NCBI RefSeq assembly: GCF_000375425.1 | Contig: NZ_AQXG01000005.1 | Span: 1 to 64,000, forward strand | Length of the DNA stretch: 64,000 nucleotides | From: Gracilimonas tropica DSM 19535 | GTDB taxonomy: Bacteria; Bacteroidota; Rhodothermia; Balneolales; Balneolaceae | Direction of reading: 5' to 3' | In this document: in pieces, positions 7,610 through 15,571 of the stretch | Numbering within the stretch: position 1 is the first letter of the stretch | Layout of the letters: the number at the start of each line of letters is the position of its first letter | Position numbers and translations under genes: made by a program | Notes under the pieces: generated by a model | What the model saw: only the letters and a program-made list of their open reading frames with translations | Databases searched by the model: none | What the model was told of the DNA's origin: nothing

Positions 7610-8743
7610 CTAGTTTAGGCATGGAAATCCGGGCACGCAGCCTCCGCTTCCTCCATCTCCTTCAATTTCAAAATCCATTTTGTAACTATAGGATGAAGCC
7701 AGGCCGTTCTGAAATCCTCTTGCTCTGATCCTTATGCTAATTTTATCACCCGGAACATGACCAAAAGGAATAGGCGCATTCACTACTTTGGACGTTGTTG
7801 GGTAATTGATGTAATCAATTTGAGACCAGTTCGTCTCATGTTCACCTTTAGAATACACTTCTATATATGGAGCATATACATAATAGGGTTCCACATCTAT
7901 AGCCATAGAATTGCTTGTTTCCCCATTGTGTAGAGCATGAAAACCTGGAGCAGTTAAACTATTTGGATAAAGTACACGTGCTGCAACTCCGTCATTAGAT
8001 GAAAACCCATTCCAAGACCTTAGACCTCCGTTGCCGCTGTTCATTACTGATTGAGAATCGAAGCTTGGGGTAAAGGGAATATTATTGGCTGAGCTTTCAC
8101 CGACACTTTGCCAGTCTGTATGCCGAAAACCAATTGTATGTCCCATCTCATGAGTTATGATTTCTTCTCTTTCGAGAGAACTCAAGCCTCCGGCCTCCAA
8201 AGAGTTTATATAGATAAACCTGCCGGGATCATTACCGTAAGCCGGATCTGCTGCTGCATAGAAACCACCGCTGTACGCATTATAGTAAACCGTTATATCC
8301 GGATTAGATGGGGAACTTTGATAGGTAAAAGTAATCCTGCTATTGGAAAGGTTGTTCCAGTTTGATACCGCGCTTTGGATTGCACTCTTCCAGGCCGATG
8401 GAACATTGCTTGCTGCAGCAATAGTGATATCATCCACGGAATTTATATGGACAAGCCCCCAACCGGAACCCCCATATGCCTGCTTCGATTTTGGCTGATC
8501 GTTGCTTACCCCCCTCATCTCATTAACTTGATCTTTGGAAATCATTATATCTCCATCAACCAAATAGTAATCTTCATTACTCTCAATCAGGTCTTCAGGG
8601 AAACCGTTTTCTGCCAGTATTTCAATATCTGTTAATGATTGGTCACTGGGCTCTTTTATTTGAGAAGCATCATTCACCGATGATTGACATCCCGTAAGTA
8701 TCGCTATTAATAATACCGGTATTAACTTGGTATATTTATTCAT
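7610..8743 (-). CDS. M57-family (HEMGH) metalloprotease lipoprotein
   Basis: A 377-residue exported protein. LTGC with Cys19 is a good lipobox, so it should be anchored in a membrane. The metzincin-type zinc motif HEMGHTIGFRHTD spans 198-210 (His198, Glu199, His202, His208), matching the Protease B/M57 family found in Bacteroidota. The 100 C-terminal residues look like a beta-sandwich domain ending in a Cys-containing tail (GGCVPGFPCLN). Substrates are unknown; secreted relatives are predicted to act on extracellular proteins. The gene is monocistronic, with its own terminator at 7578-7600 and more than 400 bp upstream. Confidence 0.85.
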   Translation of the reverse strand: MNKYTKLIPVLLIAILTGCQSSVNDASQIKEPSDQSLTDIEILAENGFPEDLIESNEDYYLVDGDIMISKDQVNEMRGVSNDQPKSKQAYGGSGWGLVHINSVDDITIAAASNVPSAWKSAIQSAVSNWNNLSNSRITFTYQSSPSNPDITVYYNAYSGGFYAAADPAYGNDPGRFIYINSLEAGGLSSLEREEIITHEMGHTIGFRHTDWQSVGESSANNIPFTPSFDSQSVMNSGNGGLRSWNGFSSNDGVAARVLYPNSLTAPGFHALHNGETSNSMAIDVEPYYVYAPYIEVYSKGEHETNWSQIDYINYPTTSKVVNAPIPFGHVPGDKISIRIRARGFQNGLASSYSYKMDFEIEGDGGSGGCVPGFPCLN

Positions 8744-8962
8744 AGTATTTTCCTCTTAAATAATTAATATTAATCCCCTTTTGCGGGGCACTTAAAAGAG
8801 TCCCTCTCTTTCTATTTGTTACAAAAAAATCTGTTTTTGTTGAGTTTACAACATCTATATTTCTTCTAAGGTCTTATCGCCTAATGAATTATAATTCACA
8901 AATCGGTCATTCGGCCCATCGGTTAATCGCTATTCTTTTAATAACAATTTGCCCCAATCAAA

Positions 8963-9020
8963 TCGTCGGACCACTTCTTTGTGAATTCATTTTTTGAGGC
9001 TTACTTCAGTGGTCAGACGA
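8963..9020. repeat. TIR element, short copy 4
   Basis: Left end TCGTCGGACCACTTCTTTG and right end CTTCAGTGGTCAGACGA enclose only about 25 bp, giving a total of 58 bp. Both ends are close to consensus, so this looks like an internally deleted derivative. Confidence 0.8.
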
Positions 9021-9074
9021 TTCCGGGACTGTACAAAACTTTCGTGCTTTAGAGCTTTTGTGGCAAAATCCTAT

Positions 9075-9095
9075 CGGCTCAGCGAGCCGGTGTAC
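9075..9095 (-). repeat. Solitary REP unit
   Basis: On the minus strand: GTAC, two bases (AC), then the 15-nt hairpin CGGCTC-GCT-GAGCCG with a perfect 6-bp stem and 3-nt loop. It is the same unit that flanks the RAYT gene at 12433-13062, here without an inverted partner, in the leader region of the M14 gene about 90 bp before its start. Confidence 0.85.
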
Positions 9096-9186
9096 GGCAA
9101 GAAACTTTTAAAAACATTTTTCATTTTGAACTGGTACCATTCTATCCGATTTTATATCCGCAATTTCACAAACCAATTGATACGTT

Positions 9187-11778
9187 ATGAAAGCATTCTT
9201 TACGGCTCTCTTTTCTTTGTTTTTCGGGGTGATGTTACAAGCCCAGGTTCTAAACCCCGAACCGGTTACTCTTGATTATTTCCTCCCCGATGGAGTGACC
9301 TATAATTCCGAAATTCCTACCCCTAAAGAAATTCTGGGTGCGGAACTGGGTGAATGGCATGTGCGTCATGATCAATTAGTGAATTATATGTATGCCGTGG
9401 CGGAAGCTTCTGACAGGGTGACTATCACCGAATATGCACGAACCTACGAAAACCGCCCGCTCTTGATGCTCACCATCACTTCACCCCAAAATCAGCGGAA
9501 TATAAAGCAAATTAAAGAAGAGCATTTGAAGCTGACTGACGCTTCACAATCCGAAAGCCTTAACCTCGCTGAGATGCCGGCTGTGGTTACCATGAGCTAT
9601 AGCGTACACGGAAATGAGCCAAGTGGTTCCAATGCCTCACTGGCGGTTGTGTATCACCTTGCCGCAGCTCAGGGACCCGAGATTAATGAAATGCTCAATA
9701 ACACCATTATTTTGATTGACCCCAGCATCAACCCTGATGGACTGAACCGATTTGCACACTGGGCAAATATCCACAAAAGTAAAAACGTCCTGGTTACCGA
9801 TCCGCAAAGCCGCGAGTTTGATGAGAACTGGCCGGGCGGACGAACCAATCACTATTGGTTTGATCTGAACCGCGACTGGATGCTGATGCAACATCCTGAA
9901 AGCAAAGGCCGGGTAGCCAAATTCCACGAATGGGTTCCACAAGTTTTAACGGATCATCACGAGATGGGCACCAACTCCACCTTCTTCTTCCAGCCGGGCA
10001 TTCCGTCTCGAACGCATCCACTCACCCCGCAGCGTAATCAGGATTTAACCGGAGCAATTGCCGAATACCACGCCGATGCCTTAGATCAGATCCAATCACT
10101 TTACTACTCCGAAGAAAGCTTTGATGACTTTTATTATGGAAAAGGTTCTACCTACCCGGATGTAAATGGCTCCCTTGGAATTCTGTTCGAGCAAGCCAGT
10201 TCCCGTGGACATGCACAGGAAAGCATTCACGGAATCCTGGAATTTCCGTTCACCATTCGTAATCAATTTGTGACGTCTCTTTCCACGCTTGAAGCGGTTC
10301 AGGGCCTTCGTGAGGAGTTATTAGGAAATACCCGCGCCTTTTATCAGGAAGCGGCTAAAGAGGCGGACAATGCTTCAATCAAAGCGTATGTATTTGGGGA
10401 AGAAGCCGACCAGGCCCGAACCAAGCATCTGGCTGAGATGCTGGATCGCAATCAGATAGATGTGTACGAGCTCGCCCGGGATCATAATAATTTCAAAGCC
10501 GGAAAAGCTTATGTTGTACCAACCAATCAGCGGCAGTACAAGCTGATCACTGCGTTATTTGAACGCCGGACGGAATTCACGGATAGCTTGTTTTATGATG
10601 TCTCTGCTTGGACGATGCCGTATGCTTTCAATCTTCCTTTCGAGGAGTTGAATGGCCGTGCTTTTAACAATAATCTTTTGGGCGACGAATTTAATTTTGA
10701 CGCCATGAACCTGGAAGGCTCTCTGATCGGTGATCAGGCTCAGTATGCCTATGCTTTTGAATGGGACGAATACTACACACCCCGGGCACTCTATCGTTTA
10801 TTGGCTGCCGACGTTCGTGCCAAAGTTGCTTCCCGCCCTTTTAAATCTGTGATCACGGATGGGGCCAAAGATTTTGACTATGGCACCATTGTAGTTCCTA
10901 TGGGAATTCAAGATCACCCCGAAAAAGTGCACGAATTGATACAAACCATTACCGAAGAAGACGGCATCACCGTTTATGAGTTACCGACCGGGCTCACACC
11001 TTCCGGCATGGATCTCGGTAGTAATAATTTCGAGAACCTGGAAGCACCTAAAGTAGCCATTATTGGAGGCTCAGGAACCAGCTCTTATGAAGTTGGCGAA
11101 ACCTGGCACCTGATGGATCAGCGCTACCATATGCCGCTCACCATTTTGGAATATGATGACCTGGCAAGAGCAGATCTTGATCGTTACAACGTCATCGTTT
11201 CAAGTGGCTACAGCATGTCGGATGCTGCCGCAGAAAACCTCAAGAACTGGGTAAGCGAAGGCGGAACCCTTATCGTTTACAGAAACGCATTACGCTGGGC
11301 AAAGTCTCACGGATTTGCCAATATTGAGTATGTTGATTCTGACGAGGAAGAAGGTGAAGAGCAAGAAACACAAGTTCGTCCGTATGTAAAACAAGGCCCC
11401 GATTCCGGAGCGGAGTATATTGGCGGCACGATCTTCAACGCCAAGTTAGACCTTACTCACCCGCTTGGTTACGGGTTCAATGACGATGACATTACTGTTT
11501 TCAGAAATGGAAACCTGTTCATCAAAAAAGGAGAAAACCCTTATTCTACGCCGCTCTATTATTCTGAAGAAAACCCGCTTGCCAGTGGTTACATTTCCGA
11601 AGATAACCTGGATGTGATCGGCGGAACGGCCGCTATTGTGGTAAGCCGAATGGGAGGCGGAAAAGTGATCGCCATGACAGATAATCCCAATTTCCGCGCC
11701 TTCTGGTACGGCACCAACAAGCTTTTTGCCAATGCCGTATTCTTTGGGCATACTATAAGCGGAAGCACGGCAAATTAA
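9187..11778 (+). CDS. Exported M14-family zinc carboxypeptidase
   Basis: An 863-residue protein with a signal peptide (1-20, cleavage after LQAQ region). The M14 catalytic domain occupies roughly residues 50-380: the zinc ligands are His141 and Glu144 in HGNEPSG and a histidine in LTDHHEMG (257 or 258); NPDG (182-185) and FDLNRDW are family signatures, and FEQASSRG probably holds the catalytic Glu. The C-terminal 450 residues form an additional domain with a glutamine-amidotransferase-like middle segment (IVSSGYSMSDAA, GGTLIVYRN), as in other large Bacteroidota M14 proteins. It likely degrades peptides outside the inner membrane. It is a single gene, closed by a terminator at 11798-11832. Confidence 0.88.
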   Translation: MKAFFTALFSLFFGVMLQAQVLNPEPVTLDYFLPDGVTYNSEIPTPKEILGAELGEWHVRHDQLVNYMYAVAEASDRVTITEYARTYENRPLLMLTITSPQNQRNIKQIKEEHLKLTDASQSESLNLAEMPAVVTMSYSVHGNEPSGSNASLAVVYHLAAAQGPEINEMLNNTIILIDPSINPDGLNRFAHWANIHKSKNVLVTDPQSREFDENWPGGRTNHYWFDLNRDWMLMQHPESKGRVAKFHEWVPQVLTDHHEMGTNSTFFFQPGIPSRTHPLTPQRNQDLTGAIAEYHADALDQIQSLYYSEESFDDFYYGKGSTYPDVNGSLGILFEQASSRGHAQESIHGILEFPFTIRNQFVTSLSTLEAVQGLREELLGNTRAFYQEAAKEADNASIKAYVFGEEADQARTKHLAEMLDRNQIDVYELARDHNNFKAGKAYVVPTNQRQYKLITALFERRTEFTDSLFYDVSAWTMPYAFNLPFEELNGRAFNNNLLGDEFNFDAMNLEGSLIGDQAQYAYAFEWDEYYTPRALYRLLAADVRAKVASRPFKSVITDGAKDFDYGTIVVPMGIQDHPEKVHELIQTITEEDGITVYELPTGLTPSGMDLGSNNFENLEAPKVAIIGGSGTSSYEVGETWHLMDQRYHMPLTILEYDDLARADLDRYNVIVSSGYSMSDAAAENLKNWVSEGGTLIVYRNALRWAKSHGFANIEYVDSDEEEGEEQETQVRPYVKQGPDSGAEYIGGTIFNAKLDLTHPLGYGFNDDDITVFRNGNLFIKKGENPYSTPLYYSEENPLASGYISEDNLDVIGGTAAIVVSRMGGGKVIAMTDNPNFRAFWYGTNKLFANAVFFGHTISGSTAN

Positions 11779-11797
11779 CTCCGAGCATGCATATTAC

Positions 11798-11832
11798 TCG
11801 TGTCAATGCTCTGCGTCGACACGATTTTTTTT
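11798..11832 (+). terminator. Rho-independent terminator of the M14 gene
   Basis: TCGTGTC (11798-11804) pairs with GACACGA (11818-11824) over a 13-nt loop and is followed by eight T. The terminator begins 20 bp after the stop codon. Confidence 0.85.
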
Positions 11833-11833
11833 G

Positions 11834-12340
11834 CTATGATTCGCGAGGAGGCTTGCCCAACAACTTCCTGAAATTAAACTCTCCTTCGGGCAGATCTTTT
11901 AAGTTGTTAATAAGCATAATAGCACGATCAATTTTCTTTTGGCTGCTTTTCACCTGACTTACATAATGTATGATATACCGTTGCTGCCCGGGTGTTATAT
12001 TTTCAAATCTTCTAGCACCTTCCGCATCCTGTTCAAGTAAAGCTTCCAGCTCTTCCGGCATTTCCATTCCGTATTTACTGTTATCTTCAGTGAGGGTCAC
12101 TTGAACCTCATCTCCCTTTTCTACTCCGAATTTCTTCATGCGTTTTTTGTTAAGCGTGATATATGCAGCCCCTTCTCCCAAAGCTACCATCCCCGCGTGA
12201 AATGCTTTTTCCCCATTTACGGAGCACATTACCCGCGTCCCAATCCCTCCTACCTGGTCTACAATATCAGAAGGTACCGTAACGTAGTGTAATTTTAGTT
12301 TGGAGAGATAGTCGATGTAGGATTTAAAGGTAATATTCAT
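11834..12340 (-). CDS. YdeI/OmdA family protein with DUF1905 domain
   Basis: A 168-residue protein. The first half matches DUF1905 (LHYVTVPSDIVDQVGG, GTRVMCSVNG, KRMKKFGVEKGDEVQV) and the second half the YdeI/OmpD-associated (OmdA) bacteriocin-protection module (YIIHYVSQVKSSQKKIDRA). The biochemical role is unclear. I start it at ATG 12340 (MNITFKSYIDYL): the longer open frame reaching 12394 would translate part of the REP pair (12368-12409) and is an artefact. If so, the palindrome sits just upstream of the translation start and within the presumptive promoter or leader, so a REP insertion may have replaced the original upstream region. The last stop is directly behind the M14 terminator, facing it. 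Confidence 0.8.
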   Translation of the reverse strand: MNITFKSYIDYLSKLKLHYVTVPSDIVDQVGGIGTRVMCSVNGEKAFHAGMVALGEGAAYITLNKKRMKKFGVEKGDEVQVTLTEDNSKYGMEMPEELEALLEQDAEGARRFENITPGQQRYIIHYVSQVKSSQKKIDRAIMLINNLKDLPEGEFNFRKLLGKPPRES

Positions 12341-12367
12341 AGGATCACATTTATTTGCATCATACAA

Positions 12368-12409
12368 CAGCTCAGCGAGCCGTGCTACGTACATCGGCTC
12401 GCTGAGCCG
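12368..12409. repeat. REP pair (head-to-head), 3' side of RAYT
   Basis: Left hairpin CAGCTC-AGC-GAGCCG (one wobble pair), two bases TG, then the abutting tetranucleotides CTAC and GTAC, two bases AT, right hairpin CGGCTC-GCT-GAGCCG. Read outward on each strand, each hairpin is preceded by GTAG (minus) or GTAC (plus) at a distance of exactly two bases. The two hairpins also pair with each other into a long cruciform or stem of at least 12 bp with a 12-nt loop. Confidence 0.9.
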
Positions 12410-12432
12410 ATCTGTTGCTAAGGATTTATCCG

Positions 12433-13062
12433 TTAAAACAAATCACGGAATTCTTTTCTGCAAAAACTATGAGGCCAATCTCGCCATTTATCAATTAAGT
12501 TTGCCTTAACCGGGTTTTCTAAAGTATAGTAAATTACCCTTATTAGTTCGTCCGAATCTCTTATTACATGATCATAACTCTCCGCTTGCCAAAAAGGAGA
12601 TCCTGTGCGATTTAATTTCTTATTGCACAATCTACCCGTGTATTTCTTGAAAGATGCCAAAATATTAGTGACCAAATAATCATCTTTTCTTTGAATAATT
12701 CTATCTGATATATGTTGAAATACAATATGCACATGATTTGACATGATGCTGTAAGCGTACAGCTTGTAACCTCTTCCGTCTCGAAAATGCAGTGATTCTT
12801 TAACTATTCTGTTAATCTGAGGTTTTATAAGCCAGGTTAGACCGCTTTCGGCTTTATCTAAAATAGCTTCATATTTTTTAAAAATCTGACGATTAATTTT
12901 TAGTCTTACCTTTTCATTATTTTCTGAGGAAAGCAGTTTTTCTTTCTCCTTATTTAACTTTTGAACTACTTTTTTAGGAATAGATCCTGCAAGCCGTAAA
13001 GTTATAAAGTAATCAGCCCCTGCTGGCTGCCAGTGTGGAAGATTTCGTCTATAAAAAGTCAT
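12433..13062 (-). CDS. REP-associated tyrosine transposase (RAYT, Y1/HUH)
   Basis: A 209-residue Y1-type HUH single-strand transposase. The N-terminus YRRNLPHWQPAGADYFITLR is the RAYT signature; SNHVHIVF supplies the HUH motif (His110, His112); SFKKYTGR contains the candidate catalytic Tyr141; FWQAESYDHVIRD and ENPVKANLI are conserved C-terminal blocks. RAYTs bind REP hairpins by a 5' tetranucleotide (GTAG in Escherichia coli) and cleave single-stranded DNA. All recognisable residues are present, so the enzyme looks intact. The gene is embedded between two REP pairs. ATG at 13062 starts within the conserved block. Unlike IS200/IS605 elements it has no TnpB and is not flanked by classical LE/RE ends. 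Confidence 0.92.
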   Translation of the reverse strand: MTFYRRNLPHWQPAGADYFITLRLAGSIPKKVVQKLNKEKEKLLSSENNEKVRLKINRQIFKKYEAILDKAESGLTWLIKPQINRIVKESLHFRDGRGYKLYAYSIMSNHVHIVFQHISDRIIQRKDDYLVTNILASFKKYTGRLCNKKLNRTGSPFWQAESYDHVIRDSDELIRVIYYTLENPVKANLIDKWRDWPHSFCRKEFRDLF

Positions 13063-13114
13063 TGTATCACCCCATTCATATCATATTATAACTTTCCTCC
13101 CTTTTCATACAACA

Positions 13115-13156
13115 CGGCTCAGCGAGCCGTGCTACGTACATCGGCTCGCTGAGCCG
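13115..13156. repeat. REP pair (head-to-head), 5' side of RAYT
   Basis: Two perfect hairpins (13115-13129 and 13142-13156), fully complementary to each other over 15 bp, separated by TG-CTAC-GTAC-AT. The two tetranucleotides GTAG (minus strand) and GTAC (plus strand) abut at 13135/13136. Total length is 42 bp. It lies in the upstream region of the RAYT gene, whose leader or promoter it may influence. Confidence 0.92.
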
Positions 13157-13228
13157 ATTTGTGCTTTATAGCTATAAGCTTAGAATAATTTCCCAATTAA
13201 TTTTATGCAAAAATGATAACCGTACTGT

Positions 13229-13693
13229 TCACTTTCGATAGTTTTCAGGCTTCAAATTTCCTTTCTCATCAATGATGTTTGTTTCTGCACCCGGTATAAT
13301 GTCCGTGTTATGGGCCGACACACATTTCCATTCCTCCCCGAATTTTTGCACCACAAATGAAAATATATTTTGGCGGATGGAGGGTACTTCTACGTTCCCT
13401 TTTTTAGTTTGACCTTTGAGCCTCATTCGGGCATGAACCACCGCAATATCATCAGAAAGCTCCTTCACTTTGATCTCTCTAATGGCCAGGTCTGAATCTC
13501 CAAAGATCTTTTCAAATCCATACGCATGCGCCTGGCGGATATCTTCCCGGTTGTGCCACCAAAGTCCTACTACATTCACGAATTCTGCACCCTCTGTAAA
13601 TAGTGAAGCCAGCATGTCGGCATCGCGCTTCATCCATGCTTCTTTGAAAAGGTTGGGGATGTCTTCGGGTTGAGCCGCTTTCTTCTCATTCAT
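13229..13693 (-). CDS. SgcJ/EcaC-like NTF2-fold (DUF4440/SnoaL-like) protein
   Basis: A 154-residue small cytoplasmic protein of the NTF2-like superfamily: an initial helix (PNLFKEAWMKRDADMLASLFTEGAEFVNVVG), then WWHNREDI and an antiparallel sheet ending KCVSAHNTDIIPG, as in proteins annotated SgcJ/EcaC. Members include enzymes and ligand-binding proteins, and the activity cannot be predicted from sequence. ATG at 13693. It lies downstream of the SSS symporter gene on the same strand but is separated from it by 85 bp containing a short-period palindrome, so shared transcription is doubtful. Confidence 0.75.
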   Translation of the reverse strand: MNEKKAAQPEDIPNLFKEAWMKRDADMLASLFTEGAEFVNVVGLWWHNREDIRQAHAYGFEKIFGDSDLAIREIKVKELSDDIAVVHARMRLKGQTKKGNVEVPSIRQNIFSFVVQKFGEEWKCVSAHNTDIIPGAETNIIDEKGNLKPENYRK

Positions 13694-13720
13694 ACATCAT
13701 ACTCAATTTTTTGCCACCGA

Positions 13721-13774
13721 ATCACAAGGACACAAAGGTTCACTAAGTTTTCAAGGAGGCTTTTCTTTGTGATA
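13721..13774. repeat. Short-period palindrome, CACAAAG type
   Basis: ATCACAAGGA (13721-13730) pairs with TCTTTGTGAT (13765-13774) with one mismatch. The left arm continues CACAAAGGTTCACTAAG. It ends 4 bp from the stop of the SSS gene (13779-13781). Sequences of this wording (ctttgtgtccttgtgat) recur in intergenic DNA of many unrelated bacteria. Confidence 0.6.
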
Positions 13775-13778
13775 GTTC

Positions 13779-15479
13779 CTAAATCCTTCGAACCACGGCC
13801 CACACAAAAATACAACCTCCGATCAGGAAGGCGATGCCGGTTCCTACATTAAAAAAGAAGATCTGTCCCAGTCCGTAGAGGAAAAAGAAAATGGCCGACA
13901 ACGACATCGCAATATTGATGAGTGAAGGAATGAGTCCATCCGGTGAAGGAATGCCGTCCGAAAATCGTTTCCAGTTACCCATAGGATGAACCTTCGCGTA
14001 GAATTTCTTCAGCGTTTCATCCGATTCCGGTTTAGTGATGAAAGTCGCAATTAACCACGCAATTGTAGAGAAGGCCGTTGTATAGATCATGCTCCAGGCA
14101 AATTCGTAGCCCATTTGGTTCGAAAATATCGCCCCGATCATGGCTGCGATCATCGCCACAATTTCACTCCACGCATTGATGCGCCACCAGAACCAGCGAA
14201 GCATCAGTACACCGCCAATTCCTGCACTCAACGAAAGAATAAATTCCCATCCGCCGGAAACGGTATCAAAGAAATAGGACACGCCCACGCCCAAAGCGGC
14301 CATCATTAGTGTGGCAATCCGGGAAACCAACACATAATGTTTTTGGGCTTTTTCCTTGTTTTCAAAATCCTCCGGGGTTTTTATGAACCGTTTATAGAAA
14401 TCGTTCACTACATAGGAAGTCCCCCAATTCAACTGCGTGGATATGGTGGATACAAAGGCCGAGAGAAAAGCCACCATCAACAAACCCATCCAGCCCACAG
14501 GGAGCACTTCCAGCATCATCAGTGGATAACCGGTTTCGGGATCCGCCAGATTAGGGAACACCACCAGCGCCACCAATCCCACTAAGATCCAGGGCCAGGG
14601 ACGAACGGCGTACATCAAAATATTGAATAACAAGGTACCACTTACGGCATTTCTCTCATCTTTGGCAGAAAACATCCGTTGCGCTATATAGCCTCCTCCG
14701 CCCGGTTCCGCCCCGGGATACCAAGCCGCCCACCAGTTCATCCCCACCCAAATAAGTGCGGTGGATATGGCGATCTCAGGATTGGTAAAGGGATTGAAGC
14801 TGAATACATCAAAATTCATGGAATTGGTCAGTTGTGCCTTTAGTTCCGCCAGCCCCCCAACATGATCTACGGCAAACCAAGCCAATGCTATGGTTCCGAT
14901 CATCGCCAGAATAAATTGTACAAAGTCGGTAACGATAACTCCCCACAGTCCGGAGATGGCTATATATAAGGCGATCAATGCATACAAGATCAGGATCACA
15001 AGCCATTGGTCGGCCCCGGTTACGACCGTCAGAATTTTGGCCATCCCGACGGTTACCCAGCCCATGATGATACAGTTGAACGGAAAGGCAAAATAGAGTG
15101 CCCGGAATCCTCGCAGAAAGCTCGCGGGTTTTCCCCCATATCGAAGTTCAATAAATTCTACATCCGTGAGTACATCAGCACGTTTCCAAAGTTTGGCGTA
15201 GATGAAAACCGTCACAATTCCGGAGATCATCCAGTTCCACCAAAACCAGTTTCCGGCAATTCCCTGCTTGGCAACCAAGCCCGTGATGGCCAGGGGGGTG
15301 TCTGCGGCAAAAGTGGTTGCCACCATGGAAACCCCAACTAACCACCAGGGAAGGTTTTTTCCGCCGGCAAAAAAATCATCGAGAGTTTCTTGTCCGCGAC
15401 GTTTGGCTATCCAGGCTACGGCTATCATCAAAACAACGTATCCGGCAACAACGAGGTAATCGAGCGTTTCAAAGGGCAT
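13779..15479 (-). CDS. Sodium:solute symporter (SSS) family transporter
   Basis: A 566-residue integral membrane protein with about 13-14 helices. DDFFAGGKNLPWWLVGVSMVATTFAADTPL is cut from the conserved helix 1 region of SSS transporters; NPEIAIST and the MNWWAAWYPGAEPGGGGYIAQR region are also typical of the large Bacteroidota SSS subgroup. It should use a sodium gradient to import a small organic solute, but the substrate cannot be inferred. I start at ATG 15479 (PFETLDYLVV); a TTG at 15497 would add six residues and is possible, since TTG starts occur elsewhere here. The gene is divergent from the DUF72 gene. Confidence 0.85.
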   Translation of the reverse strand: MPFETLDYLVVAGYVVLMIAVAWIAKRRGQETLDDFFAGGKNLPWWLVGVSMVATTFAADTPLAITGLVAKQGIAGNWFWWNWMISGIVTVFIYAKLWKRADVLTDVEFIELRYGGKPASFLRGFRALYFAFPFNCIIMGWVTVGMAKILTVVTGADQWLVILILYALIALYIAISGLWGVIVTDFVQFILAMIGTIALAWFAVDHVGGLAELKAQLTNSMNFDVFSFNPFTNPEIAISTALIWVGMNWWAAWYPGAEPGGGGYIAQRMFSAKDERNAVSGTLLFNILMYAVRPWPWILVGLVALVVFPNLADPETGYPLMMLEVLPVGWMGLLMVAFLSAFVSTISTQLNWGTSYVVNDFYKRFIKTPEDFENKEKAQKHYVLVSRIATLMMAALGVGVSYFFDTVSGGWEFILSLSAGIGGVLMLRWFWWRINAWSEIVAMIAAMIGAIFSNQMGYEFAWSMIYTTAFSTIAWLIATFITKPESDETLKKFYAKVHPMGNWKRFSDGIPSPDGLIPSLINIAMSLSAIFFFLYGLGQIFFFNVGTGIAFLIGGCIFVWAVVRRI

Positions 15480-15571
15480 AAGTGAAATAAATTCCAAGGT
15501 TCAAAAATCAATTTCCAAAACAATTGAAACTGAACGTTCGGGTTTGGAATTTGATTGGGGGATTTAGTTAA

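Larger units (their letters stand above)
8744..9186. other. 443-bp divergent intergenic region with TIR copy 4 and a single REP
   Basis: The space between the divergent M57 and M14 protease genes. It contains a short TIR element (8963-9020) and one REP unit (9075-9095). The first 150 bp are AT-rich with no repeat I recognise and presumably include the promoter of the minus-strand gene. No small gene is convincing. Confidence 0.65.
12368..13156 (-). mobile_element. RAYT-REP composite (REPtron-like unit)
   Basis: One RAYT gene (12433-13062) bracketed by two head-to-head REP pairs with the same 42-bp geometry, at 12368-12409 (24 bp after the stop) and 13115-13156 (52 bp before the start). Both pairs are preceded by the same bases CATACAAC and followed by GAT(C/T)TGTTG-like bases, so the flanks also match. 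This is the arrangement known for REP-associated tyrosine transposases, in which REPs flank the gene and are spread elsewhere in the genome. Whether it is currently mobile cannot be seen. Confidence 0.8.

Noticed and set aside
12341-12394. N-terminal extension of the YdeI-like gene (residues MYVARLAELLYDANKCDP)
   Set aside because: Those codons come from the REP pair and precede the conserved domain; ATG 12340 is the natural start.
12433-13062. Classical IS200/IS605 insertion sequence
   Set aside because: N-terminal signature and flanking REPs fit the RAYT group; there is no TnpB and no LE/RE subterminal hairpins typical of IS200/IS605.
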